This document shows positions 1-7,168 of a DNA stretch of 22,575 bases, one piece after another (position 1 is the first letter of the stretch; each line of letters begins with the position of its first letter). A model generated the notes under the pieces. That model saw only the letters and a list, made by a program, of their open reading frames with translations. It was not told the DNA's origin and searched no databases. Source of the DNA: Candidatus Saccharibacteria bacterium UBA669 (GTDB lineage: Bacteria > Patescibacteriota > Saccharimonadia > Saccharimonadales > Saccharimonadaceae); assembly GCA_002299795.1 (NCBI GenBank), contig DBNP01000029.1, positions 1 to 22,575 of the forward strand, written 5' to 3'. Both the position numbers and the translations under genes were made by a program.

Positions 1-43
1 GCATCGGATGGCTCCGACGGCTGCTAACAGTCGGTACTCCTAA
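1..43 (+). CDS. Possible 3' end of a plus-strand gene (partial)
   Basis: Two plus-strand frames close just before the bidirectional terminator at 46-74: one stops at 25-27 and the other at 41-43. The frame ending at 41-43 stops three bases before the terminator stem, as expected of a gene converging on rpoD. Only about 13 codons are visible, so no product can be named. The piece also holds a weak hairpin (14-18 with 30-34), so it could instead be untranslated sequence. Confidence 0.25.
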   Translation, partial: HRMAPTAANSRYS

Positions 44-45
44 CA

Positions 46-74
46 AAAATACCCCGCTCACTGCGGGGTATTTT
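46..74. terminator. Bidirectional intrinsic terminator after rpoD
   Basis: A perfect 12-bp stem (46-57 with 63-74) has a GC core ACCCCGC/GCGGGGT and a 5-nt loop. The flanking A and T runs give a U-tract on both strands. It lies 10 bases past the rpoD stop codon and should end the dnaG-rpoD transcript and anything converging from the left. Confidence 0.85.
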
Positions 75-84
75 ATTAGCAAAC

Positions 85-1068
85 TTACTGAAGATATTCG
101 TAAAGCTTTTTGGCGTCCTTGTGCTTGCGAAGCTTGGCAAGTGCCTTGGCCTCAATCTGACGAATACGTTCACGGGTGACGGCAAACTCCTGGCCCACTT
201 CTTCGAGTGTATGGCTTTTACCGTTTTCAAGTCCGAAGCGCATTTTGATAATCTTTTGCTCACGTTCACTGAGCGTTGAGAGTACCGACTGCACCTGCTC
301 TTTAAGCAGCTGATTACTAGCAGATTCTTCAGGCGTGGCGCTGTCTTCGTCTTCAATGAAGTCACCGAGCACGCTATCTTCGTCTTCGCCATCACGTCCC
401 ACGCCCGCATCAAGTGAACTGATATCTTGCTTGATCTTAATGACGTACTCTACTTTTTCTGGCTCCATCTCTAGCTCTTTCGCGAGTTCATCGATCGTTG
501 GCTCACGGTTAAGCTCCTGAGTCATCCGGCGTTGGGTGCGCAGCAACTTATTGATCGTCTCTACCATATGTACCGGAATACGGATAGTACGTGCCTGGTC
601 AGCAATAGCACGAGTAATTGCCTGGCGGATCCACCAGGTTGCATAGGTGCTAAATTTGAATCCCTTGTCTGGGTCAAACTTTTCAACGGCACGCAGTAGC
701 CCGGTATGACCCTCTTGAATAAGATCGAGAAAATCGAGACCACGGCCACTGTAGCGCTTTGCGATGCTGACTACAAGTCGCATATTGGCTTCGGCCATTT
801 TATCTTTGGCACGCTTGTCGCCCTGAACGACGCGCTGCGCCAGCTCGAGCTCTTCGTCAGCACTGAGTAGCGGAATTTTACCAATCTCACGCAAATGAAG
901 ACGCACACTGTCGTCACTAATATCATCAAAGTATTGCCCACTGTTCAATACGTCTTCTGGGGTATCTTCGTCCTCTTCGACCAGCTCGTCTAGGGCTGGT
1001 CCATCGATCTCAGGAATTACTAGCTCATCTTCATTCGCATCGACTGGTGCTTGGTCATCGTTTGCCAC
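85..1068 (-). CDS. rpoD: Primary RNA polymerase sigma factor RpoD/SigA
   Basis: This is the housekeeping sigma-70 factor (327 aa), which directs RNA polymerase to -35/-10 promoters. It has an acidic N-terminal stretch (about residues 1-50), then region 1.2 (SVRLHLREIGKIPLL), region 2 with RLVVSIAKRY, the DLIQEG segment and the FSTYATWWIRQAI DNA-melting helix, region 3, and region 4 with the helix-turn-helix ending VTRERIRQIEAKALAKLR. The start is GTG at 1066-1068, preceded by the Shine-Dalgarno AAGGAG at good spacing. That site lies inside the end of dnaG, whose last 14 bases overlap rpoD, so the genes are cotranscribed and probably translationally coupled. The usual LIQEGNIGL reads LIQEGHTGL, a mild change. 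The N-terminal extension is short compared with E. coli RpoD. Confidence 0.97.
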   Translation of the reverse strand: MANDDQAPVDANEDELVIPEIDGPALDELVEEDEDTPEDVLNSGQYFDDISDDSVRLHLREIGKIPLLSADEELELAQRVVQGDKRAKDKMAEANMRLVVSIAKRYSGRGLDFLDLIQEGHTGLLRAVEKFDPDKGFKFSTYATWWIRQAITRAIADQARTIRIPVHMVETINKLLRTQRRMTQELNREPTIDELAKELEMEPEKVEYVIKIKQDISSLDAGVGRDGEDEDSVLGDFIEDEDSATPEESASNQLLKEQVQSVLSTLSEREQKIIKMRFGLENGKSHTLEEVGQEFAVTRERIRQIEAKALAKLRKHKDAKKLYEYLQ

Positions 1069-2800
1069 GTGGTATCTCCTTGATTAGTGTATTGAGAGTC
1101 ACTCGCAGCTCATCTGCCGTAGTATCATCGCCATCGGCCTCAGCCTTGCGGAGCTTCTCAATTAGTTCTTGTTGTCTGTGTTTCTTGTGTTCGGTTTCAA
1201 TAAGCCGTAGTAGGCGTGCGGTTTCAAATACTCGTTCGTGAGCATCCATACCAGCATATCGCGCTTCGGCACGCAATAGTAGTATTTTTACATACGTATC
1301 GTATTTATGCAACTCTGGCGGTGTATCCTCGATTTCATTACCGGGGTGTGCCGCAAAATAGCCAGCCACCGCTCGTCGCTCTTCGCCAACAAACATATCG
1401 AGGTTCATATGGCCAAATGCATCTTGGCTCGAAACGTCGAGACAAGTCGCCGCCAACACATCGTCTTGATGCACAAGTGCTTCGGGCGGGCGCTCCACTG
1501 TGCGCACCGTGACCGGCTTCAGTGTTTTTTGTTCAGTAGGCTGACGCTCAAATTTAGCATGAATTGACTGTAGTGAAGTTCCAGTCATTGTGGCAATTTT
1601 CTGCTCATAATGTTCCTGTTCCACCGGGTCGCTCAGTAGGCGAACAACATCCAGGGCGGCCGTCGTAAATGCACGCTTTCCAGCTGCAGTGTTCATGTCG
1701 ACACGCGACACATACTGCGCCAGCACCCAGTCGACAGCTGGCTGACGAGTATCGATTGCCTGCTGCCACTGCTTCGGGTCCTCACGAATAAGCTCATCGG
1801 GATCCTTAACATGTGCCGGAAGCGACACGATTGTTAGCTCCACTCCCACCTGCCCCGCAATAGCGATGGCACGCTCGGTTGCTGCAATTCCCGCCTTGTC
1901 ACCGTCAAACGCCAGGCGTACATCTGGAGTTAATCGCTTGAGTGCTCGCAGGTGATGCTCAGTCATCGCCGTACCGGCAGTCGCTACTACTTGCGCAATA
2001 CCAGCCTGGTGACTACTCACAACGTCCAGGTTGCCTTCGACTACCACTACATATCCGCTACGCCTGATTGCCTCTTTGGCCTGTGAAAACCCAAAAACAT
2101 GCCGACTTTTGTCATACAACAGTGTCTGGGATGTATTGAGATATTTCGGTGCACCCGGTACGTCGCCAATGATCCGTCCCGTAAAGCCAATCACCTGTCC
2201 GCTCGCGTCCATCAGCGGTACCATCATACGACCACGAAACATATCGCCACCGTAGCGGTTGGTGAGGCCGGCGTCTGCCATCTCTTGCTTTTTATAGCCA
2301 CTCTTTGCAAGTGCAGTGGTTAGTGCGCTACCAGTGTCGGGTGCATAGCCAAGCATGAAACTCTGCACGATAGACTGGTTGAAGCCTCGCCGCGTGACAA
2401 CATAGTCCTTGGCGTGCTGATTGCGCAGTAGGCTCTGCTGGTAGTACCTTGCGGCTAGGGCGTTTGCCTCAATCAGTCGCCTTTTGCGCTTTGCCAACTC
2501 CTGGGTTGATTGATTTTCGTAAAGGCTCAGGTCGACACCAGCCTTGCGCGCCAAATGCTCCAGCGCAGCGCGAAAATCCATCCCCTCCACCTCCATCACA
2601 AATGCAAATACATCGCCGCCCTTGTTGCTACTAAAGTCATGCCAAATGTTTTTTTCTGGGCTCACAAAAAAACTCGCAGTTTTCTCGCCACTAAACGGAC
2701 TGAGTCCCTTGAAATTACGGCCCGCACGCTTGAGCTGGACGTACTCGCCTATGACGTCCTCAATCGCGATCTTGGCTCGCACCTCCTCTTTAGCGTCCAT
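1055..2800 (-). CDS. dnaG: DNA primase DnaG lacking zinc ligands
   Basis: This primase (581 aa from the chosen start) makes the RNA primers for replication. The N-terminal domain keeps the fold-specific residues of the CHC2 zinc ribbon (GRNFKG, EKTASFFVSPEK, GGDVFAFVME), but the ligand pairs CPFH and CFGC are replaced by S34-P-F-S37 and D55-F-S-S58. The TOPRIM catalytic core is intact: E255 in VVVVEG, D299 and D301 in AFDGDKAG, and a later DPD. A C-terminal helical region of about 150 residues would contact the helicase. The start at 2800 was preferred over the longer frame because DAKEEVRAKIAIEDVI is the normal DnaG beginning and a TGC-extended TATAAT ends 6 nt before it. It is the first gene of the dnaG-rpoD operon and diverges from the gene at 2856. 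Confidence 0.95.
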   Translation of the reverse strand: MDAKEEVRAKIAIEDVIGEYVQLKRAGRNFKGLSPFSGEKTASFFVSPEKNIWHDFSSNKGGDVFAFVMEVEGMDFRAALEHLARKAGVDLSLYENQSTQELAKRKRRLIEANALAARYYQQSLLRNQHAKDYVVTRRGFNQSIVQSFMLGYAPDTGSALTTALAKSGYKKQEMADAGLTNRYGGDMFRGRMMVPLMDASGQVIGFTGRIIGDVPGAPKYLNTSQTLLYDKSRHVFGFSQAKEAIRRSGYVVVVEGNLDVVSSHQAGIAQVVATAGTAMTEHHLRALKRLTPDVRLAFDGDKAGIAATERAIAIAGQVGVELTIVSLPAHVKDPDELIREDPKQWQQAIDTRQPAVDWVLAQYVSRVDMNTAAGKRAFTTAALDVVRLLSDPVEQEHYEQKIATMTGTSLQSIHAKFERQPTEQKTLKPVTVRTVERPPEALVHQDDVLAATCLDVSSQDAFGHMNLDMFVGEERRAVAGYFAAHPGNEIEDTPPELHKYDTYVKILLLRAEARYAGMDAHERVFETARLLRLIETEHKKHRQQELIEKLRKAEADGDDTTADELRVTLNTLIKEIPRGKR

Positions 2801-2806
2801 AGATTC

Positions 2807-2815
2807 ATTATAGCA
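2807..2815 (-). promoter_or_regulatory. Extended -10 promoter of dnaG, leaderless type
   Basis: On the minus strand TGC-TATAAT ends 6 nt before the dnaG ATG at 2800, so transcription should begin at or within a base or two of the start codon. No good -35 is seen at 17 nt, so the extended TGn element probably compensates. There is no Shine-Dalgarno sequence. Confidence 0.65.
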
Positions 2816-2838
2816 TTCTTTACCCCTGTTAATGTTTA

Positions 2839-2847
2839 TGCTAAAGT
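2839..2847 (+). promoter_or_regulatory. Extended -10 promoter of the 2856 gene
   Basis: TGC-TAAAGT ends 8 nt before the ATG at 2856. It sits back to back with the dnaG promoter inside a 55-bp intergenic space, so polymerase binding at one promoter may exclude the other. Confidence 0.5.
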
Positions 2848-2855
2848 AGAGGCAG

Positions 2856-3650
2856 ATGTTCCCCAATCAACCACAGCCCCCACAGCCTAGCACCCCACCG
2901 CAGCCACAGCCTGGCTCCGGGCTACCACCAGTGCTCAATCATTCGGGGCCCGTGATTGCAATCGACCCCAATCCACCTCGGCTCGTACCAAGTGCCGACA
3001 GCACACCCGTGCAGCCACTCTCTACACCTGTTACAAATCCGACGCCAGCCGTCTCTGATCTCAATGTCGACTACCTCAACCAAATCGCTCCGCAGCAGCA
3101 GAAAACCGTTAATCGTTTCGCCGTATTTGGCTTGATTGGCGGCGTATTGGTCACGCTCGCCGTGCTGCTCATGGTTATGGCAAACAGCGGTCCACCCGAC
3201 ATCAGCAGCCAGACAAAGTCCCTGCAGCAGCGCATCGCTACTCTGCAATCCGTTGTTGATGCACAGCAGCCCCACCTGCAAAACAACGACCTGAGCGTTG
3301 CCAACTCCACACTTTCATCCGCTCTCACCACCATGGCTACCGACCTTTCTTCACTCATGAAAGCCAAGGGCGTCAAGACGGGCGACAAAGCCGCCGCTAG
3401 CGCTGCCACCGAAAAAAAGTACGCTGCTACCCTGCAAAAAAAGCTTGATGATTCCTATCAGCGCGGCACACTCGACCGCACCTACGCCCCACAGATGACC
3501 TATGAGCTCACGGTTTTGCGTACCAAAATTAAACTGCTCAAATCAACTAGTGGCGGCAGCAAAACAGTCACCGAATTCTGCGACGCTTCTCTCGCCAATG
3601 TCGATGGTATCCTGAGGGCCTACGAGGCAAGCGTTGCTCCGACCAAATAG
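2856..3650 (+). CDS. Unknown proline-rich, single-pass membrane protein
   Basis: This 264-aa protein is of no family I recognise. Residues 1-70 are rich in Pro, Gln and Thr and probably disordered. One hydrophobic segment lies at about residues 87-109 (FAVFGLIGGVLVTLAVLLMV). The remainder is a Ser/Ala/Lys/Gln-rich region likely to be helical or coiled-coil, with a basic, repetitive centre near residues 170-195. The layout suggests a cytosolic N-terminal tail and an outward C-terminal domain, but topology cannot be fixed from sequence alone. It is expressed divergently from dnaG through a probably leaderless promoter. Its stop codon directly abuts the stop of the converging gene at 3651, leaving no space for a terminator. 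Confidence 0.85.
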   Translation: MFPNQPQPPQPSTPPQPQPGSGLPPVLNHSGPVIAIDPNPPRLVPSADSTPVQPLSTPVTNPTPAVSDLNVDYLNQIAPQQQKTVNRFAVFGLIGGVLVTLAVLLMVMANSGPPDISSQTKSLQQRIATLQSVVDAQQPHLQNNDLSVANSTLSSALTTMATDLSSLMKAKGVKTGDKAAASAATEKKYAATLQKKLDDSYQRGTLDRTYAPQMTYELTVLRTKIKLLKSTSGGSKTVTEFCDASLANVDGILRAYEASVAPTK

Positions 3651-3992
3651 TTACTTGCTAACAAGCTGATGGCTAAGCCGCACCAAATCTTTCACCTCGT
3701 CGTCACCCAGCTGACCACTGCATAGCACTGTAATCCAATGCTTCTTGTTGAGATGATATCCCGGCTGGACACTTTCGTAGCGCTCGCGCAGTGTCTGCGC
3801 TAGTAGCGGGTCACATTTTAAGCTCACGCGGAGCGGCTGGCTGCCCTCGGCTACGAGTGCAAACATCTTCTCTTCCTGGCCGGGAATATCCTTGTGGCCA
3901 ACTTTATACACCGCAGTGCCCTCGCCGAACGGATAATCAAGCCAGGCGCCGGGCATGCTTAGTAGGTATGTTTCTAATTCTTGATGGTTCAT
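3651..3992 (-). CDS. MmcQ/YjbR family (DUF419-like) protein
   Basis: This 113-aa protein matches the MmcQ/YjbR (CyaY-like fold) family. It shows the typical order of a DYPFGEG motif near residue 20, VYKVG, KMFALV, RVSLKCDP, RERY and PGYHLNKKHW, followed by a C-terminal helix. Members are small stand-alone proteins, often annotated as DNA-binding without a firm biochemical role. A longer in-frame reading to 4205 exists. ATG 3990-3992 was chosen because family homology begins there, a TATACT ends 7 nt upstream, and the extension would run back through a terminator hairpin and the end of the neighbouring gene. Confidence 0.9.
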   Translation of the reverse strand: MNHQELETYLLSMPGAWLDYPFGEGTAVYKVGHKDIPGQEEKMFALVAEGSQPLRVSLKCDPLLAQTLRERYESVQPGYHLNKKHWITVLCSGQLGDDEVKDLVRLSHQLVSK

Positions 3993-3999
3993 TGTAGAC

Positions 4000-4005
4000 A
4001 GTATA
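4000..4005 (-). promoter_or_regulatory. -10 element of the MmcQ-like gene, leaderless type
   Basis: TATACT on the minus strand ends 7 nt before the start codon at 3992, with no room for a ribosome binding site. It lies immediately downstream of the terminator at 4015-4055. Confidence 0.55.
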
Positions 4006-4014
4006 GCGCAAAAT

Positions 4015-4055
4015 AAAAGCGCCGTGCACTCCCTTTTACAAAAGGAGCACACGGC
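4015..4055 (-). terminator. Terminator of the unknown gene at 4064-4612
   Basis: On the minus strand a stem built from GCCGTG/CACGGC (4021-4026 with 4050-4055) and an inner CTCC/GGAG plus T/A arm is followed by a U-rich run (GCTTTTATTTT). It lies just past the stop codon of the upstream gene. The GCCGTG arm recurs in the terminator at 19822-19857. Confidence 0.75.
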
Positions 4056-4063
4056 AAGCAACC

Positions 4064-4612
4064 TCAGAGCATGTACCAACGTGGCGCCGTGGGCGACTTG
4101 GTATCTGGGCGGATGAGTGTCTGGCGCCACACGTAGGCGTGATGCGACCAGAACCGTGCCGCATCCGGCCATGTCCAGTCGCTGGACTTCAGCGAGTTCA
4201 TCCACGGCAGTGGCGGAAACTCCTCACCCGGGTAGGCACGCGCCAACTGGGGGTTGTGCGGCGTGCCAGTCAGCTCGATGGTAAACGTCGCTGTCTTTTT
4301 CAGATCGCCTTCATCTCGCCCGACAAACGGCGACAGATCAGGGCGACGAGCGTGATGGCCACGGTGCACCGCCCAGATGCGCCGCTCGTGACGACCCACC
4401 GGGATAACGAGCGGGTAAAACCCCGTCATCGTTCCCCTGAAGATGATGTCGTTCGTCTCAACCGGATCCTCACCCTCCCGCCAGGGCTCAACTCCGTCCA
4501 GCATCTGCTGGAGAACCCAGCTGAATCGATTACCGGGACGGAAATCGGTTGGCACATCGGCATGCTGTGGCACGGTAACCTCACGGCCGCCATACATCAG
4601 TCTAGCTGGCAT
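4064..4612 (-). CDS. Unknown GC-rich, Trp/Pro-rich protein
   Basis: This 182-aa protein has no family I can name. It is rich in Trp, Pro, Arg and His, has no membrane segment or signal peptide, and ends in WYML. The C-terminal third contains several aromatic residues (WMNSLKSSDWTWPDAARFW). Candidate starts are GTG 4621, ATG 4618 and ATG 4612. I chose 4612 because the GGGAG Shine-Dalgarno is 8 nt from it and only 2 nt from ATG 4618. The gene has its own complete promoter, a roughly 75-nt leader with a hairpin and a strong terminator, so it is a monocistronic unit. Codon use is more GC-rich than in neighbouring orn. Confidence 0.75.
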   Translation of the reverse strand: MPARLMYGGREVTVPQHADVPTDFRPGNRFSWVLQQMLDGVEPWREGEDPVETNDIIFRGTMTGFYPLVIPVGRHERRIWAVHRGHHARRPDLSPFVGRDEGDLKKTATFTIELTGTPHNPQLARAYPGEEFPPLPWMNSLKSSDWTWPDAARFWSHHAYVWRQTLIRPDTKSPTAPRWYML

Positions 4613-4669
4613 GCACATCACTCCCTCACTAAGGTACGACTGTTTCGCCCTAGGTCATAGGCTCATCAG

Positions 4670-4686
4670 CGCAGAAGGCATCTGCG
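4670..4686 (-). other. Hairpin in the mRNA leader of the 4064-4612 gene
   Basis: Arms CGCAGA (4670-4675) and TCTGCG (4681-4686) form a perfect 6-bp stem with a 5-nt loop between the promoter at 4700-4728 and the start codon. It is not followed by a U-tract, so it is a leader structure rather than a terminator. Its role is unknown. Confidence 0.4.
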
Positions 4687-4699
4687 GACAGTGACTTGT

Positions 4700-4728
4700 A
4701 TTATATCGAAAATAGTGTGTAAAATCAA
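4700..4728 (-). promoter_or_regulatory. Complete promoter of the unknown gene 4064-4612
   Basis: The -35 TTGATT (4723-4728) and -10 TATAAT (4700-4705) on the minus strand are separated by exactly 17 nt. The -35 overlaps the TGA stop codon of orn. Confidence 0.75.
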
Positions 4729-5267
4729 TATTTCACTTTGGCAAGATAATACTGAAGCTCCTCAATACTGCCACGGATGTCCTCAAGTGCACGATGAGCC
4801 TCTGGTTTGGCAAACTTTTTACGGTACTTCCCTTCCATCACTACTTTCCAAGCACTGACGTCGAGCATACGGTAGTGCAGTCGCGCATCGAGTCGTGGCC
4901 ATTCGTTCACGATAAACCGCCGGTCTTGATGGATCGAATTCCCCGCGAGTAGTACTGGTTTGTCGGCTTCAAAATGCTGCTCGATGAAAGCCAGCAGCTC
5001 GTTCTCGACCGTCCGACCATTTGTCGCCGCGTCTGAGTTATTTTGCGCGGTCAATGCATCACGCACCGCGGCATTGTCCTCCCAGAACTTTCCGACCATT
5101 CGCTCAGCGACTAGGCGTGGCCCGACCTGCTTTACAGCGGTATAGGTCGCAACCTCTTTGAAATCCCAGCCCGTCGCAATACAAGCCACCTCAAGTATCC
5201 GATCCTTCTCCGGGTCCAGCCCCGTCATCTCCAAATCCATCCATAATAATTTCGCGTACTGTGTCAT
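4725..5267 (-). CDS. orn: Oligoribonuclease (DEDDh 3'-5' exonuclease)
   Basis: This 180-aa enzyme degrades 2-5-nt RNA fragments to mononucleotides in the cytosol and finishes RNA turnover. All DEDDh residues are present: D11 and E13 in WMDLEMTGLD, D115 in NSIHQDRRF, and H158 with D163 in AHRALEDI. Length matches the family (about 180 aa). The start at 5267 has no Shine-Dalgarno; TATACT ends 7 nt upstream, which suggests a leaderless mRNA. The following 159 bases up to 5426 carry only this promoter and a 10-bp palindrome (5297-5306), with no credible gene. Confidence 0.96.
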   Translation of the reverse strand: MTQYAKLLWMDLEMTGLDPEKDRILEVACIATGWDFKEVATYTAVKQVGPRLVAERMVGKFWEDNAAVRDALTAQNNSDAATNGRTVENELLAFIEQHFEADKPVLLAGNSIHQDRRFIVNEWPRLDARLHYRMLDVSAWKVVMEGKYRKKFAKPEAHRALEDIRGSIEELQYYLAKVKY

Positions 5268-5274
5268 GGTTGAT

Positions 5275-5280
5275 AGTATA
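5275..5280 (-). promoter_or_regulatory. -10 element of orn, leaderless type
   Basis: TATACT on the minus strand ends 7 nt before the orn ATG. No ribosome binding site fits in between. Confidence 0.55.
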
Positions 5281-5426
5281 CCCCAAATCTCAAGATGCTG
5301 CGCAGCTTCGAGCTCACCGCCTCCCTGCGTTATGTAGTGAAGATTTAGATCAATCGTTCCAGTGCGATCACGGTAGCCGCTTCTTTGAGAGAGCAGCTGG
5401 TCAAGTTTGCCGTTGACTCGCGGATA

Positions 5427-6428
5427 CTAATAGTCTTTAGATTGAGACGTGTAAGAACGGTATCCTGTCGACGGATTATAGTTAGGTAGCCAATCATCGG
5501 TCTCGGGATTTGTATATTCGCTAGCGCTGGCTCCAGTTGGTAACTTTGCTGCAAATTTACCCATCAGGTGTATCGCCCGCTCGTGTGCCGCATCATATGC
5601 TGGAGGCATATCACTCCAAAGCTCATTGACGAGCGTGGCTACTTCGCTATCCCGAAAATTAAACTCATTTTCTTCTGCTAATCTCTTTGCAAACGCGATC
5701 GGGTCATCTACATCTTCGTCGGCTATCCAGTCAAGCTGGCGTATCGTATCGAGAAAACGCCCCGTGATAGCATCACCGTATTGAAACGCTTTATTAAGAC
5801 CAAGTGCGATATAAAAATCACGTACCCATGGAACGATATCAAATCCACGCATCTCAGACGACCCATACCACTCTTTGAACACTGCTTGCATAAGGATTGC
5901 CTTCACGGTCAGCTTTGGGCCCAGATATCCACCCGCACATTCATGGGGCATCGGCTCTATTATTTTGTCACGAAGTGCGTCCCGAGCCACGCTCGTCATC
6001 AGAAGGACTCCATCGACGACCATCATCTGATTCATCGTGAAATCTCGCGACGCAAAGTAGTCAGGCAAACTATCATATAGCTCGACTCCATGCCCATACG
6101 CATTATCGCTTGCCATGTATTCCTCTGATAGCCTACCCAGATCAGACAGTGTTTCTTCGGAGCACAATCGACTCACGGCGATAAGATCGATATCACGTAC
6201 CGGAGCCTGTTCATCAAATATAACCTCCTGCGCAATCGCTCGGGCTGCCCCCCCTATTATGGCAATCCCGTCAGGCAAGTTCTCAAGCCCAAAGTGGCGC
6301 AATACATCTTTTGACACAGTATACGTAACGACTTCCATGCCACTATCACGCATTTCGCCGACCATTGATACCAAACGGCCTTTGTCGTGGTGCTGGATTG
6401 ATTCTGGGGCTGCTAATACTGCTAACAT
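5427..6428 (-). CDS. Orphan CCA-adding-like nucleotidyltransferase
   Basis: This 333-aa protein has an N-terminal half that looks like the pol-beta nucleotidyltransferase head of poly(A) polymerase/CCA-adding enzymes. I see the hGG motif at G59-G60 (AIIGGAARAIA), a D-h-D pair D79/D81 in RDIDLIAV, and R128-D-F-T-M-N133, which matches the RRDFTINA signature. The DPFGGLEDL-type loop that normally follows is replaced by an unrelated sequence, and the C-terminal half (about 200-333) does not resemble the tRNA-binding domains I know. It is therefore probably an NTP transferase with another substrate rather than the cell's CCA enzyme. A consensus promoter lies upstream; a weak AGAGGT is rather far from the start. 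Confidence 0.75.
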   Translation of the reverse strand: MLAVLAAPESIQHHDKGRLVSMVGEMRDSGMEVVTYTVSKDVLRHFGLENLPDGIAIIGGAARAIAQEVIFDEQAPVRDIDLIAVSRLCSEETLSDLGRLSEEYMASDNAYGHGVELYDSLPDYFASRDFTMNQMMVVDGVLLMTSVARDALRDKIIEPMPHECAGGYLGPKLTVKAILMQAVFKEWYGSSEMRGFDIVPWVRDFYIALGLNKAFQYGDAITGRFLDTIRQLDWIADEDVDDPIAFAKRLAEENEFNFRDSEVATLVNELWSDMPPAYDAAHERAIHLMGKFAAKLPTGASASEYTNPETDDWLPNYNPSTGYRSYTSQSKDY

Positions 6429-6454
6429 GTTTGTTTTTTCGTTTACCTCTGTTC

Positions 6455-6483
6455 ATCATAGCACAAGCGTCATGAAATGTCAA
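6455..6483 (-). promoter_or_regulatory. Consensus promoter of the nucleotidyltransferase gene
   Basis: The -35 TTGACA (6478-6483) and -10 TATGAT (6455-6460) on the minus strand have a 17-nt spacer ending in TGC, giving an extended -10. Predicted leader length is about 20 nt. Confidence 0.8.
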
Positions 6484-6504
6484 GAGGTCGTATAGAGGCG
6501 AGGA

Positions 6505-7089
6505 CTAGCCGCGGGCGGTTTTGAGAGCGGTAGCGTACCAAGCGAGGGTCTCGAGGGCGCCGGTCAGTGGACCTTCGGCACCTTTGACAGCTTCAGTCTG
6601 GGCGACACCTTGCTCGTCGATCGAGTTCTCCATGCCGACGTAGCCGAAGACATTGACACTGTTTGGTACCGGGACGGCGCCGATGTTGGCGTTGAGCACT
6701 AGTTTGACCTGCTCGATAGCCCGTGCCGCACCGACACCACCGTGACCGACGACGACAAATGGTTTTTTCGTGATCTGGTGGTCGATCTGGTCGATCGCGT
6801 CTTTGAGCGCGGCTGGCATACCGTGGTTGTACTCTGGCGTCACGAAGACATAGCCGTCAGCAGCTGCGAGAGCATCAAGCCATTGTTTGAGCGCGCCTTC
6901 GGGGTGACGATCGGCGTTCATCATCGGCGGCATGGCGTCTTCAAAGCGAGGCAGGTTGAGCTCACCGAGGTTGATGACGTTTATTTCAGCCTCAGGAAGA
7001 GCGGCCTTTGCGGCGTGCTCGACCCATGCGGCGACTCGCTGAGTGACATTTCCCTGGCGGACACTGCCGCTGATAATTGCTATGTTCAT
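6505..7089 (-). CDS. NAD(P)H-dependent FMN reductase family protein
   Basis: This 194-aa flavodoxin-fold oxidoreductase belongs to the NADPH-dependent FMN reductase/azoreductase/quinone reductase family. The phosphate-binding loop of FMN is visible as GSVRQGNVTQRVA near the N-terminus. The family signature TPEYNHGMPAALKDAIDQ is near residue 85, and a glycine-rich GHGGVGAARA segment follows. It is expected to reduce flavins, quinones or azo compounds with NAD(P)H in the cytosol. A good AAGGAG ribosome site precedes the ATG. It diverges from a HxlR regulator across a symmetrical operator, so it is probably the regulator's main target and part of an electrophile or oxidant response. Confidence 0.9.
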   Translation of the reverse strand: MNIAIISGSVRQGNVTQRVAAWVEHAAKAALPEAEINVINLGELNLPRFEDAMPPMMNADRHPEGALKQWLDALAAADGYVFVTPEYNHGMPAALKDAIDQIDHQITKKPFVVVGHGGVGAARAIEQVKLVLNANIGAVPVPNSVNVFGYVGMENSIDEQGVAQTEAVKGAEGPLTGALETLAWYATALKTARG

Positions 7090-7107
7090 GTGATGCTCCT
7101 TTTGCTA

Positions 7108-7150
7108 TACTTTGTATAGTATCAGTATAGCGATACTACTATACAAAGTA
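7108..7150. promoter_or_regulatory. Symmetrical HxlR-type operator between divergent genes
   Basis: A perfect 14-bp inverted repeat, TACTTTGTATAGTA (7108-7121) and TACTATACAAAGTA (7137-7150), has a 15-bp spacer. Each arm is itself a TACT-N6-AGTA dyad, so the site looks like two dimer-binding sites. Candidate -10 elements for both genes fall inside it, so a bound repressor would shut off both directions. Known YodB/HxlR operators have a similar TACT-N-AGTA form. Confidence 0.7.
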
Positions 7151-7168
7151 AAGTATTCTGGAAAAAGC

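Noticed and set aside
14..34. Hairpin near the left edge considered as part of a tRNA
   Set aside because: The stem has an 11-nt loop and there is no T-arm, acceptor stem or CCA-like end nearby.
5297..5306. GCTGCGCAGC palindrome between orn and the nucleotidyltransferase
   Set aside because: It has no loop or U-tract and no partner copy; it is too short to call a site.
5345..5554. 69-aa minus-strand frame partly beyond the nucleotidyltransferase stop
   Set aside because: Most of it overlaps the better-supported gene in another frame. The extra 82 bases have no start, ribosome site or promoter of their own, and the nucleotidyltransferase C-terminus looks natural, so a frameshift is not needed.
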